This document shows positions 47,843 to 56,415 of a DNA stretch of 64,000 bases, piece by piece; position 1 is the first letter of the stretch, and each line of letters starts with the position of its first letter. This DNA comes from Cognaticolwellia beringensis. Its GTDB lineage: Bacteria > Pseudomonadota > Gammaproteobacteria > Enterobacterales > Alteromonadaceae. Location of the stretch: assembly GCF_002076895.1 (NCBI RefSeq), contig NZ_CP020465.1:3534001-3598000 (forward strand). The letters run 5' to 3'. Under the pieces are notes generated by a model, which saw nothing but the letters and a program-made list of their open reading frames with translations, ran no database searches and was not told the DNA's origin. The position numbers and the translations under genes were made by a program.

Positions 47843-49369
47843 TTAGCTATAATCGAAGTCTAGATGCACATTCCATGGCATTAGATCGGTAAAATCATCA
47901 TCGTCACTTTGACGTGCGGGCAATGTTTTGAATAAATGCTGGAAGTAATAATATGGATTGATGTCATTGGCCCTGCACGTCATGACAATACTATAAAGTA
48001 TCGCACTTGCTTGTGCACCATTGACTGATTTTGAGAATAACCAGTTTTTTCTACCTGTTGTAAACGGCCGAATATCTCGTTCAGTGATATTATTATCAAT
48101 CCCTAAATGACCATCTTCAACGTACCTAATCAGTTTATGCCACTGGTTGAGATTGTATTTTATTGCTTTGCCAATATAACTCCCCGCGATCACTTTATCA
48201 CTGGCTTCATCAAGCCATGCTTTGAATTGTGTTAAAATCGGCAGGGCTTTTTCTTGTCGTAATTGATACCGTGCTTGTGGTGATAACTTTTTGTTCTTCG
48301 CTTGAGTTTCTATTTTATATAATTGACTGATAAAGCTGATCGCTTTATGCGCACGGCCTTTATTTTTCGACTCTGCTTTTAAGGCTTCATCATATTTACG
48401 TCTAGCGTGCGCCCAACATCCCACAGGAATAACGCCTTCAATACCGTCATAAACACTGTAACCATCGCATTGTAAATATCCTTGATAATCTCTGAGGAAC
48501 GCTTCTGCGCAAGCACGACTACGACCCGCTTGATAGTCGTAAATAACCACTGGCTGTTTACTGACTTCATTACTGCGATAAACCCACATTTGTGAATTGC
48601 TACTTGGATTATCACCTTCATCAAGGACTTGTACACGCGTTTCATCCGCACATAAACTATGCTCACCAAGTAAGTGGCGCTGCATTGCTTTGACTAATGG
48701 CTTAATGAGTACGCCGACCTTAATGCACCAGTTGGCTAGGGTTCCTCTGGATATTTTTAAACCGCCGCGCTCAAAGATATCAACTAAACGATACAGCGGC
48801 AGTGCATCACAGTATTTAGCAGTAACTACTGCGGCTAAGGCCTCAGGACTCGCGATACTACCAGGAATAGGTTGAGCTGGTTTAGGCGCAGTTATTATTT
48901 TACAGCTTAGCTCTTCATGCTCACAGTGCCTGCAAGCGTATTTAAATTGTTTATGTTTTATCACACTGATTTTGGCGGGGATAATTTTCACTTGTTCGCT
49001 ATCTTCACTGCCACAGTGATGCATTTGTTCACCGCAACACGTACAAGCTAACTCGGTTAAGGTGTGCTCAACGTCTTCTCGCTCAAAGTGTTTAGCTAGC
49101 GATTGTTTACCTTTTTTATGATGTTTGGGAGGCTCACTCGTTTTATGCTGCTCGGCTTCGTTGAAGGTACCTCGGGGGGCTTTTTCACTTTTTCGACCGT
49201 ACTTTTGTGATTTGCTTAGCTTTAATTCGGCGAGTAGATGGTCAATACGCGTTTGCATTTCAACTTTATCTTCTTGCCATACCGCCTTATCTTTTTTCAA
49301 GGCATCAATCTGTACTTGCATCTGGGCAAGTTGATTTTGTAAGGTGAGGAGTTGTGTGTCATCTGTCAT
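47843..49369 (-). CDS. tnpC: IS66 transposase TnpC
   Basis: The 508-residue DDE transposase of IS66. The start MTDDTQLL at 49369 is the usual one, although the frame is open to 49414. A coiled coil (about 5-55) is followed by a zinc-finger-like region (ACTCCGEQMHHC, then YACRHCEHEEL). The catalytic core has Asp in SLCADETRVQV, Asp in YLQCDGYSVYDG and Glu in NNITERDIRPF. Complete, so probably active. Confidence 0.95.
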   Translation of the reverse strand: MTDDTQLLTLQNQLAQMQVQIDALKKDKAVWQEDKVEMQTRIDHLLAELKLSKSQKYGRKSEKAPRGTFNEAEQHKTSEPPKHHKKGKQSLAKHFEREDVEHTLTELACTCCGEQMHHCGSEDSEQVKIIPAKISVIKHKQFKYACRHCEHEELSCKIITAPKPAQPIPGSIASPEALAAVVTAKYCDALPLYRLVDIFERGGLKISRGTLANWCIKVGVLIKPLVKAMQRHLLGEHSLCADETRVQVLDEGDNPSSNSQMWVYRSNEVSKQPVVIYDYQAGRSRACAEAFLRDYQGYLQCDGYSVYDGIEGVIPVGCWAHARRKYDEALKAESKNKGRAHKAISFISQLYKIETQAKNKKLSPQARYQLRQEKALPILTQFKAWLDEASDKVIAGSYIGKAIKYNLNQWHKLIRYVEDGHLGIDNNITERDIRPFTTGRKNWLFSKSVNGAQASAILYSIVMTCRANDINPYYYFQHLFKTLPARQSDDDDFTDLMPWNVHLDFDYS

Positions 49370-49427
49370 TTTTATAGCATGACACACTGGCAAGATCGTA
49401 CAAGAGGGTAACAATGATCGTAATGGA

Positions 49428-49778
49428 TTACATCACAGACAAGCCTGATAATGTGGGATGTCGAGTCTGGCTCGTCACCGCCAAACCGGATAATAACCAT
49501 TGAAGTTGGCGCTGTTCAATGCTCATTGCAGCACATGCTTCGCCGTATTTTGGCCATTGAAATCGTCCTTGCTCTAAACGACGATAATAAAGCCAAAAAC
49601 CATTAGTATCCCAAAATAATATTTTTAATTTATCGCGCTGTTTATTACAAAAAACAAACCAAGCTTGACTCAAAGGATCGAGTAATAAGGTTTCGCTGAC
49701 TATAATGCTAAGACCATTGATTGATTTTCTCATGTCAGTGAAGCCGGTAACCAAATAAACTTGGCTTGGGGAATGCAT
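49428..49778 (-). CDS. tnpB: IS66 accessory protein TnpB
   Basis: A 116-residue IS66 Orf2-family protein: VYLVTGFTDMRKSINGLSII, then SQAWFVFCNKQRDKLKILFW and WLYYRRLEQGRFQWP. It is needed with TnpA and TnpC for IS66 transposition. It overlaps tnpA at ATGA (49778), suggesting translational coupling. Confidence 0.95.
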   Translation of the reverse strand: MHSPSQVYLVTGFTDMRKSINGLSIIVSETLLLDPLSQAWFVFCNKQRDKLKILFWDTNGFWLYYRRLEQGRFQWPKYGEACAAMSIEQRQLQWLLSGLAVTSQTRHPTLSGLSVM

Positions 49779-50083
49779 TACAGCGCACTCAATAGTTGCG
49801 TTAAGGCTTGATGGCTTAAGGTCGACTCAAAATCTACTTGGTAGCCACTGGGCGTGGAGAGTTTAATCATGGAAGGTTGTGTCAAAGACTGCTCATGAAT
49901 AACAAAGGGGATCACCTGTTGCGGTTCAATTGGTTGGGTTTTATCAGAAAGGCGTTTACGCCAACCATAGAAGGTAGACACGTTAATATTGTTGTCGCGA
50001 CAAAATTGAATGATAGTTAAATCACTATCTTGCTGCTGTTCAAAGATGTTTTGCCAGTGTTTTATTTTTTGTTGATTATTCAT
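49778..50083 (-). CDS. tnpA: IS66 accessory protein TnpA
   Basis: A 101-residue helix-turn-helix protein of IS66: IIQFCRDNNINVSTFYGWRK. First gene of the IS66 operon, overlapping tnpB by one base. The region between its start and the right end (50084-50163) must hold the IS66 promoter. Confidence 0.93.
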   Translation of the reverse strand: MNNQQKIKHWQNIFEQQQDSDLTIIQFCRDNNINVSTFYGWRKRLSDKTQPIEPQQVIPFVIHEQSLTQPSMIKLSTPSGYQVDFESTLSHQALTQLLSAL

Positions 50084-50172
50084 AATGACCTCATGTTAAT
50101 TTGCTAAGATAATTATGCGCAGACTGGATTAATATTAGTATGTGGGGCTAATTACGCGCTTACGAGATACAA

Positions 50173-50466
50173 ATGAAAAACCGTAAAACTTATTCAAAAG
50201 AATTCAAACTAGATGCAATTGCACTCGTTAGAGATCAAAACTACGCTGTAGCAGAAGCCGCTAGAAATTTAGACGTCAGTGCCCAAGTGCTTGGTCGATG
50301 GATCAAAGAAGCTGAAAATGATGATGGTCATGCTTTTAGAGGAAATGGAAAGCTAACGCCAGAGCAAGATGAAATCCGTAAACTTAAAGCTCAAGTAAAG
50401 CGCCTAGAAATGGAGCGTGAGATATTAAAAAAAGCGACGGTCTTCTTTGCAAAAGAAACGAAGTAA
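50173..50466 (+). CDS. IS3-family OrfA, copy 2
   Basis: A 97-residue protein identical to the orfA of copy 1. Its ATG lies 2 nt beyond the IS66 target duplication, so its leader is now IS66 DNA, and its ribosome site (GGAGATAC in copy 1) has been shortened to GAGATACAA next to the IS66 end. The slippery A7 run is at 50427-50433; from there the -1 frame reads open into orfB. Confidence 0.93.
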   Translation: MKNRKTYSKEFKLDAIALVRDQNYAVAEAARNLDVSAQVLGRWIKEAENDDGHAFRGNGKLTPEQDEIRKLKAQVKRLEMEREILKKATVFFAKETK

Positions 50467-50504
50467 AATACTCGTTTGTTACCCAACATAAGAAGATCTG
50501 GCCT

Positions 50505-51341
50505 GTGATACTGATGTGTCGAGTACTGGGTATAAAAAGTAACAATTATTATAGTTATCAGAAAAGAAAGGCTCAAAGACCCATTGATACAACCCATCAA
50601 GAGATGCTGAAATGGGTGAAAGATATTGCAAAATTTAGCGATAATACTTATGGCGAAAGACGTATTCAGAAAGCGTTGAATGCACTCAGCTTCCCAGTTA
50701 GCCGTAGAAAAACAGCGCAATTAATGAAAGAAGCAAACGTTTGGGTACGTTACAAGAAAAAATATAAAGCAACGACAAACAGCGAACACAACAAGCCCGT
50801 TTACGCGAACGAACTTGAGCAAGACTTTGATGTGCAACAACCTAACCAAGCGTGGGTGCAAGATATTACCTACATATGGACTTCAGAAGGCTGGCTATAT
50901 TTGGCGATAGTAATCGACCTATACTCTCGTAAAGTTGTCGGTTGGAGCATGGGTTCAAGAATGAAAGCTCAACTTGTTTGTGATGCTCTCACCATGGCAA
51001 TGTGGCAACGAAAAGCAAAGGCTGGACTGATAGTACATTCAGATCAAGGTGTTCAATATGCGAGTCATCAATATAGACGAATACTCAAGTTACATGGCTT
51101 TGTTGGTAGTATGAGTAAGAAAGGTTGCTGCTGGGATAATGCGGTAGCAGAGAGCTTCTTTGGTAGTTTAAAACAAGAACGCGTGCATTGGCGTAACTAT
51201 CGAACACGTTATGCAGCTCAACAAGATGTGCTGAACTACATCGCGATGTGGTACAACAGCAAAAGAATGCACTCATATCTTGGTTATCAAAACCCCAATG
51301 AATTTGAGTGTAAAGAAAGAGAACTGAAAAAGGTAGCTTAG
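50505..51341 (+). CDS. IS3-family transposase OrfB, copy 2
   Basis: Identical in protein sequence to the orfB of copy 1, with the DDE residues intact (QDITYIW, HSDQGVQY, AESFFGSL). Expression depends on frameshifting from orfA, which has lost its native upstream DNA. It could still supply transposase if the IS66 end or outside transcription drives it. Confidence 0.93.
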   Translation: MILMCRVLGIKSNNYYSYQKRKAQRPIDTTHQEMLKWVKDIAKFSDNTYGERRIQKALNALSFPVSRRKTAQLMKEANVWVRYKKKYKATTNSEHNKPVYANELEQDFDVQQPNQAWVQDITYIWTSEGWLYLAIVIDLYSRKVVGWSMGSRMKAQLVCDALTMAMWQRKAKAGLIVHSDQGVQYASHQYRRILKLHGFVGSMSKKGCCWDNAVAESFFGSLKQERVHWRNYRTRYAAQQDVLNYIAMWYNSKRMHSYLGYQNPNEFECKERELKKVA

Positions 51342-51381
51342 CGAACTTAACTAGGGTGTCTGAATTTAGTTGACCAGGTCA

Positions 51382-51715
51382 TCCCCTTAATTCTTCATTA
51401 CAATTAAGGTCCGCAATACAACATTAAGCTGACTGTAAATAATTCTGACATTTGAAATTGTTAATGTCTTCTAAGCGCACAAAGTTAGCATTAATAATTT
51501 GATGATGAACGACCGCTTTGGTGGCATTGTTGACTGTCATTATGAAGGTAGCTCAATGCTTAATGAACACTAAAAATAGCTCAGAAAACTATTGATGCTA
51601 ACGTCCGCAATCGTATCTTAATGATCCATTGCTGGGGTGATTCAGAAGGGTCTATAATGACCGCTTTGAGATATTAGTAGAAGGAAGTGTCCATTCTTCC
51701 TGATTTTTTTATAGT
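51382..51715. other. Intergenic region between IS3 copy 2 and the recombinase
   Basis: Non-coding. It contains phrases such as ACGACCGC reminiscent of the dispersed repeats, but too diverged to align with confidence. Confidence 0.4.
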
Positions 51716-52339
51716 TTAGATATCTATAGACTCAGATAATTCAAGGGCATCATCGACCTCAATACCAAGATAACGTACAGTGCTTTCCAGTTTTGTATGA
51801 CCAAGTAATATTTGGACAGCACGTAAATTTTTAGTTTTTTTATAGATCAAAGATGCTTTGGTTCTTCTCATCGAATGAGTACCATACGATGTAATGTCTA
51901 GACCAATACTTGCAACCCATGTTTTGACAATCCTTGCGTATTGACGGGTTGTTAGATGGCATCCCTTTTTCATCCGACTACCAAACAAATAATCATTAGA
52001 ACGAAGAGATTTTAATGTGATCCACTCTTTAAGTGACTCTTGGGTCTTTTTAGTTATTTCAAATCGAACAGGAGTACCTGTTTTTTGTTGGATCAATATT
52101 GCTCTAGATTGAATACTTTTCCCATGAGCGATATCCATGACTTTAAGTTTAATAAAATCACACGCTCGTAATTTACAATCTAATGCTAAATTGAACATAG
52201 TGAGTTCGCGAAGGTTATTTGCTAAATCAAGTCTTGTTCTTATAGACCATACCTCCTCAAGCTTAAGAGGAAGTTTTTGACCAACTAATTTACCTTTATT
52301 CCAGCTAGGTTTTGGGGTGTAAGGAATGATGTTATACAT
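51716..52339 (-). CDS. Small tyrosine recombinase / phage-type integrase
   Basis: A 207-residue protein starting at ATG 52339, which has AAAGGAG at good spacing; a frame up to 52381 has no such site. Catalytic residues are visible: Arg in DCKLRACDFIKL, His-x-x-Arg in GTHSMRRTKAS, His in LLGHTKLES and Tyr in TVRYLGIE. It lacks a long N-terminal arm domain, so it is FimB/FimE-sized. Such short recombinases are common on gammaproteobacterial genomic islands. It lies between the IS cluster and the biosynthetic/redox cluster and may mark an island edge. Confidence 0.88.
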   Translation of the reverse strand: MYNIIPYTPKPSWNKGKLVGQKLPLKLEEVWSIRTRLDLANNLRELTMFNLALDCKLRACDFIKLKVMDIAHGKSIQSRAILIQQKTGTPVRFEITKKTQESLKEWITLKSLRSNDYLFGSRMKKGCHLTTRQYARIVKTWVASIGLDITSYGTHSMRRTKASLIYKKTKNLRAVQILLGHTKLESTVRYLGIEVDDALELSESIDI

Positions 52340-52751
52340 AATAGTGCTCCTTTGGTTAAAGAAGCTATAAGTATGGCTCAACGATTTTGGTAATTTGGAA
52401 CTATCTGGTTGAGATAGAAAGGTTAGCTAAAACCCAAAGCAGACGACTTAACTTGTCAACAATCAGGCCACCTAGTGGTCACTAAGATACGTTAGCGGAC
52501 GTTAGCCTAGGCTTATCTATCGATGAATAATCTAACGTAAAACAGCCATGCGTTAGATAATAGAATTGCTCTAAATTTCATCAGAAATCTATAAAGTCAA
52601 AAATTCTAATTTGATTAGAAAACACCAAAACGGACATTAGATTAATACGATTTTAGGTATTAAATTCTATGGAGCTTCGGGGCACATAGCGCCATAGGTT
52701 TTGTCTTCACTCTTTACGTGATGCTATTTTATAATAAATTTAAAAACCTCT
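52340..52751. other. Intergenic region between recombinase and the acyl/HDO operon
   Basis: No ORF. Near 52534-52562 an ATCTAAC...GTTAGAT pair occurs but is too short for an integron attC site. The downstream end leads into the operon promoter. Confidence 0.45.
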
Positions 52752-52784
52752 CTTAAGCTTACCTTAAGCATGCTCTTTTATAGT
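52752..52784 (+). promoter_or_regulatory. Operon promoter with PmrA/QseB-type box
   Basis: CTTAAG (52752-52757), five bases, CTTAAG (52763-52768) is the YTTAAK-N5-YTTAAK form of a PmrA box. Ten bases on lies TATAGT (52779-52784), a good -10; the second half-site covers the -35 position, as for OmpR-class activators. A QseB/PmrA-type regulator is encoded at 60079. Target: the operon starting at 52815. Confidence 0.65.
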
Positions 52785-52814
52785 TACCTCATAGACAACG
52801 AATGAGGTTCTATT

Positions 52815-53495
52815 ATGTTAAATCTAGTATCCAATAACACTGTTACTGCAACATCATCGTTTTCCAAGTCACAAACATTGAGTATGGATGTTTATTCAGA
52901 AAATGAAGAAGGAAGAGCAGAGGTAGAAGCTTTCATTAAACATGGTTTTCAAAAGTCATATGAAGCCAATATTCCAATCACGATGCCTTTCTTATTGTCT
53001 GTCAGCGAAGGAAAGCTTAAGGCAGCTTTGGGTATCAGATCAGCATCATCTCAATTGTTCATTGAGCAATATTTAGATGTACCAATTAATGAATTAGATT
53101 TGTTTAAATCCCAACAAGTTCAACGTGGCGATATTGTAGAGATTGGGAGCTTATATAGTAATTCAAACCGATTTACAGTCCCTTTATTTCTTGTCACCGC
53201 TATTTCTTTATTTTGTTTAGGTTTTAAATATATGACCTTTGCCGGAACAAGCAAAGTGATTGGGATTATTTCTAAAGCAGGCATTAAATGCGACTATATT
53301 TGTGATGCAAATGCTGAACTGCTGAATGAATCAGATGACGAATGGGGAAGTTACTATGAAACATCTCCTAAAGTCGTAGCAGTTTCTTTATCTGATGTTG
53401 CTCAAGTAGTTGATAGTCATAGCTATTATCACAAGTTATTCCAAGGTTTAGCTAATGAAATAGCAAAAACATGTAAGAATTTAGGAGCATGTTAA
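52815..53495 (+). CDS. Thermostable hemolysin (delta-VPH) family protein, acyltransferase-like
   Basis: A 226-residue protein of the family named after the Vibrio delta-VPH thermostable hemolysin. Family marks are LKAALGIRSASSQLFIEQYL, then RGDIVEIGSLYSNSN and a hydrophobic helix before FKYMTFAGTSKV. The family is related in fold to GNAT acyltransferases (family knowledge), and the neighbours suggest an enzyme rather than a toxin. GAGG precedes the ATG. First gene of a five-gene operon; its TAA overlaps the next ATG. Proposed role: transferring an activated acyl group made by the ligase downstream (inference). Confidence 0.82.
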   Translation: MLNLVSNNTVTATSSFSKSQTLSMDVYSENEEGRAEVEAFIKHGFQKSYEANIPITMPFLLSVSEGKLKAALGIRSASSQLFIEQYLDVPINELDLFKSQQVQRGDIVEIGSLYSNSNRFTVPLFLVTAISLFCLGFKYMTFAGTSKVIGIISKAGIKCDYICDANAELLNESDDEWGSYYETSPKVVAVSLSDVAQVVDSHSYYHKLFQGLANEIAKTCKNLGAC

Positions 53496-54955
53496 TGATT
53501 ATGGAAATGATAGAGCAACATCCTAAGCATAATATAGCTATAAGAACAGAGGAAGATTCATTTACTTATGAAGAACTTATTTTCAAAGTAGAGCAATTTT
53601 CGCAATGGCTAAACAACAACAAAATACATTCAGTTGCTTTGTATTGTGGTAACCAAGCTGAATGGATTTTTGTTGATTTAGCTTGTCAACAAGCTAATGT
53701 TGTATTTACGCCTGTGCCCCCATTCTTTTCAGATCTACAAATAGATGAATTAATAAGTACCGTAAGACCAGATGTTATTATTTCAAATGAGGTACTTTCT
53801 TTTTATGAGAAAGAGCAAACGCCATTTCCGTCTTTATCTGCATACTTTCTCAAATTAGAGAAATCTCCTAAATTACCTAAAGGAACCAGCAAAGTGACTT
53901 TCACTTCTGGAACTACAGGTAAACCTAAAGGAGTTTGCTTAAGTACCGAAAACCAAATGAATGTGGCCCGTTCAATAGTAGAAGCTGTAGATATTCAATC
54001 TCCTACTCATCTTTGTTTACTTTCACTATCCACATTACTTGAGAACGTAGCTGGAATTTATGCCCCACTGATGGCAGGTGGAACAGTATGGTTGTTAGAT
54101 AGCGAAGAACTAGGGTTTGATGGTGCAGAATTATTTAATATGGATAGTTTTCTCAGTGCCATTTCACGCGTAAAACCTCAAAGTTTAATTCTTGTACCTG
54201 AATTACTTCAAGTGCTTATCATCGGACTTAACAATGGTTGGTTAGCTCCTGAGGAGTTAGAGTTTATTGCTGTAGGCGGAAGCAAAGTATCTGAACGACT
54301 CATATTACAAGCTAGAGAGGTAGGTCTGCCTGTTTATCAGGGCTATGGTTTATCTGAATGCGGCTCAGTAGTCAGTATTAACAAACGAAACAATAATACT
54401 ATTTATTCCTGCGGAGAAGTGCTTCCGCATGTTTCTATTTCAATAATTGATGGTGAATTAGTTGTAGAAGGTAATGTTTTCTTAGGTTATATCAACGATG
54501 AAAAATCCTGGTATCCCAAGAAAGTAAATACAGGAGATATTGCAAAACTTGTCAACAACTCTATTGAAATCAACGGTCGTAAAAAGAATGTCATTATCAA
54601 TTCATATGGTCGGAATATGTCACCTGAGTGGATTGAGTCTGAAATTATGTCATCAGGAATGTTTCAACAAGCAGTTGTACTAGGAGATGGCAGACCATTT
54701 TGTATCGCTATTCTTGTTCCTTTAAATCGTAATTTACCTGAACGTGATGTCGAACAGGCAATGGCAAAAGTAAACAATGTATTGCCTGGTTATGCTCAAG
54801 TCCAATACCAAGTGAGCTTAAAGTCACCAATGAATTTTGAAGATGGACTATTCACGACAAATGGGCGACCCAAACGTCATGCAATAGAAAATCACTTTCA
54901 TAAAGAAATTTCAAATATCTATAAACAATCTAAAACTAATTTGGAGATGTCATGA
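53495..54955 (+). CDS. AMP-forming acyl ligase (ANL superfamily)
   Basis: A 486-residue adenylating enzyme. Core motifs run in order: P-loop TFTSGTTGKPKGVCLS (about 136-151), YQGYGLSECGSVVS (about 283), NTGDIAKL, the hinge GRKKNVIINSYGRNMSPEWIE, and the terminal Lys in NGRPKRHA. It activates a carboxylic acid as acyl-AMP; it lacks a carrier domain. The start ATG at 53495 has AGGAG 7 nt upstream and overlaps the previous stop; ATG 53489 would be only one base from the site. It overlaps the HDO gene at ATGA. The chain length of the acid is unknown. Confidence 0.9.
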   Translation: MIMEMIEQHPKHNIAIRTEEDSFTYEELIFKVEQFSQWLNNNKIHSVALYCGNQAEWIFVDLACQQANVVFTPVPPFFSDLQIDELISTVRPDVIISNEVLSFYEKEQTPFPSLSAYFLKLEKSPKLPKGTSKVTFTSGTTGKPKGVCLSTENQMNVARSIVEAVDIQSPTHLCLLSLSTLLENVAGIYAPLMAGGTVWLLDSEELGFDGAELFNMDSFLSAISRVKPQSLILVPELLQVLIIGLNNGWLAPEELEFIAVGGSKVSERLILQAREVGLPVYQGYGLSECGSVVSINKRNNNTIYSCGEVLPHVSISIIDGELVVEGNVFLGYINDEKSWYPKKVNTGDIAKLVNNSIEINGRKKNVIINSYGRNMSPEWIESEIMSSGMFQQAVVLGDGRPFCIAILVPLNRNLPERDVEQAMAKVNNVLPGYAQVQYQVSLKSPMNFEDGLFTTNGRPKRHAIENHFHKEISNIYKQSKTNLEMS

Positions 54956-55647
54956 ACTTATACCAACGCTTATTAAATGAAACAGAATCAGAAAAAGAGT
55001 ATTTACTTTCATCCCCTATTATTAGCAGATGTTTTAAAGGAGAAATTGAGTTAGACGATTATGTTGAGTTCCTATCTCAGGCTTATCATCATGTTAAACA
55101 TACGGTGCCATTACTAATGTTAGTTGGTGCAAGGTTACCTGAAAGTAAAGAGTGGTTACGTGAGGCTGTAGCCGAATATATCGAAGAAGAGCTTGGTCAT
55201 CAAGAATGGATATTAAATGATATTGCAGCTTGTAGTTCAGATAAGGAAGCCGTAAGAGAGAGTAAACCATCATACGCAACTGAACTAATGGTGTCATACG
55301 CATATGACTCTATTCAACGGGTTAATCCTCTATGCTTTTTTGGCATGGTTCATGTGCTTGAAGGAACGAGTATTGCTATGGCGGATAATGCTGCCTCTGC
55401 TATAGGAAGTGCTTTGTCTTTACCTGACAAAGCTTTTAGCTACCTTAAATCTCATGGTTCTCTTGATATTGAGCATGTTCAATTTTTTGAGGGACTGATG
55501 TCAAAAATTACAGATAAAGATGAACAAGATCTTATCGTTGAAAGTGCCAAGAAATTTTACTTACTTTATGGAAATATTTTCCGCGCATTAGATAACAGGA
55601 ATTCTATACCGCAATTTCCAAGGAGGGATCATGAAAAAGTTGCCTAA
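54952..55647 (+). CDS. Haem-oxygenase-like diiron oxidase (HDO / TenA-like iron-containing redox enzyme)
   Basis: A 231-residue all-helical protein. The likely diiron ligands are in place: Glu75/79/80 and His83 in EYIEEELGHQEW, Glu137 in HVLEGTS, and His168-x3-Asp172-x2-His175 in SHGSLDIEHVQFF. This H-x3-D-x2-H end is typical of HDO enzymes such as CADD and UndA, which oxidise amino or fatty acids using O2. It overlaps the ligase upstream and the SDR downstream by a few bases, so the three should act in one pathway. Substrate unknown; a thiaminase TenA is unlikely because no thiamine genes are near. Confidence 0.85.
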   Translation: MNLYQRLLNETESEKEYLLSSPIISRCFKGEIELDDYVEFLSQAYHHVKHTVPLLMLVGARLPESKEWLREAVAEYIEEELGHQEWILNDIAACSSDKEAVRESKPSYATELMVSYAYDSIQRVNPLCFFGMVHVLEGTSIAMADNAASAIGSALSLPDKAFSYLKSHGSLDIEHVQFFEGLMSKITDKDEQDLIVESAKKFYLLYGNIFRALDNRNSIPQFPRRDHEKVA

Positions 55648-56413
55648 ATGTATCTTAACGGGAGCAACAGGCGGAATTGGTCAAGCCATTGCTAAGCAAT
55701 TATCAGAGAAAGGCTATTCACTGATCTTAGTGGGGAGAAATATAGAAAATCTAGTGATGTTAGTTAATAAACTGCAAGGAAAGCATGAAGTGGTTATTGG
55801 AGATATAACCAATGAAACGGATAGAGCAAACATGATTGCTAAATCTTTTAATAATGTTGAGCCTAGTGTTCTTATTAATAATGCTGGAATATCAAATTTT
55901 TCCACATTTAACGAAGTATCTGATACCGATATTAATAACGTATTAACGACTAATCTTACGAGTACAATTCAATTAACTCATGAATTTTTAAAGAAAAGAG
56001 GAGGACAAAAATCGACAGTGATTAATGTTGGATCAACTCTCGGTTCAATAGGTTTTCCTGGGTATAGTTTATATTGTGCAAGTAAGTTTGGTCTTAAAGG
56101 TTTTTCTGAAGCCCTAAGTAGAGAAATGGCAAACACGGATGTCCGAATTAGTTATTTGGCACCGAGAGCAACAGACACAAATATAAATACCAGTAATGTC
56201 ATAGATATGAATAAAGCGTTAGGCAGTAAAGTAGATCCCCCAGAAATGGTCGCAAAGGAGTTGGTTTATCTACTCGAAGGAAAGAAAAATAGCCGTTTTA
56301 TTGGGTGGCCTGAAAAATTTTTTGCACGCTTAAATGGTGCATTTCCTGAGTTGGTCGATTTATCTATGAAAAAAAGTCTACCGACAATATTAAAGTTTAC
56401 AGAGGGGAAATAG
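55631..56413 (+). CDS. Short-chain dehydrogenase/reductase (SDR)
   Basis: A 260-residue NAD(P)-dependent oxidoreductase. The cofactor motif is TGATGGIGQAIAKQL (about 9-23), with LINNAGIS (about 84), a catalytic Ser in INVGSTLGS, and YCASK (about 150-154). AAGGAGG lies 4 nt before the ATG inside the end of the HDO gene, a strong coupling signal. It may reduce a ketone or aldehyde produced by the HDO step, or use an acyl-derived product. No membrane anchor is seen; a mildly basic C-terminus. Confidence 0.92.
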   Translation: MKKLPKCILTGATGGIGQAIAKQLSEKGYSLILVGRNIENLVMLVNKLQGKHEVVIGDITNETDRANMIAKSFNNVEPSVLINNAGISNFSTFNEVSDTDINNVLTTNLTSTIQLTHEFLKKRGGQKSTVINVGSTLGSIGFPGYSLYCASKFGLKGFSEALSREMANTDVRISYLAPRATDTNINTSNVIDMNKALGSKVDPPEMVAKELVYLLEGKKNSRFIGWPEKFFARLNGAFPELVDLSMKKSLPTILKFTEGK

Positions 56414-56415
56414 TC

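Larger units (their letters stand above)
47818..50163 (-). mobile_element. IS66-family insertion sequence (2346 bp)
   Basis: The ends are inverted repeats GTAAGCGCACAATTA (left) and GTAAGCGCGTAATTA (right, read inward). An 8-bp target duplication GAGATACA (47810-47817 and 50164-50171) flanks it, the usual size for IS66. It carries tnpA, tnpB and tnpC on the minus strand, all full length. A hairpin (47820-47827 with 47837-47844) overlaps the tnpC stop. Confidence 0.96.
47756..51381 (+). mobile_element. IS3-family insertion sequence, copy 2, split by IS66
   Basis: The same element as copy 1 in the opposite orientation, from TGACGTGGTC (47756) to GACCAGGTCA (51381). Removing the 2346-bp IS66 and one 8-bp duplication leaves 1272 bp, equal to copy 1. 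The IS66 lies in the leader just before the orfA ATG, so orfA and orfB are intact but cut off from their native left-end promoter. The outer flanks (AAG on the left, TCC on the right) do not match, so no target duplication remains. Confidence 0.93.

Noticed and set aside
44511-51381. Composite transposon formed by the two IS3 copies
   Set aside because: Copy 1 has its own GAA duplication on both sides, so it inserted alone; the outer flanks of the pair do not match.
52534-52562. ATCTAAC...GTTAGAT pair resembling integron attC core sites
   Set aside because: The whole structure is about 29 bp, far shorter than known attC sites, with no inner L boxes and no integron integrase; the recombinase nearby is FimB-sized.
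52815-53495. A simple secreted haemolysin toxin
   Set aside because: No signal peptide or pore-forming pattern; the acyltransferase-like core and enzyme neighbours fit a biosynthetic role better.
54952-55647. TenA thiaminase II for thiamine salvage
   Set aside because: The H-x3-D-x2-H diiron pattern and the ligase/SDR context fit an HDO; no thiamine genes are nearby.
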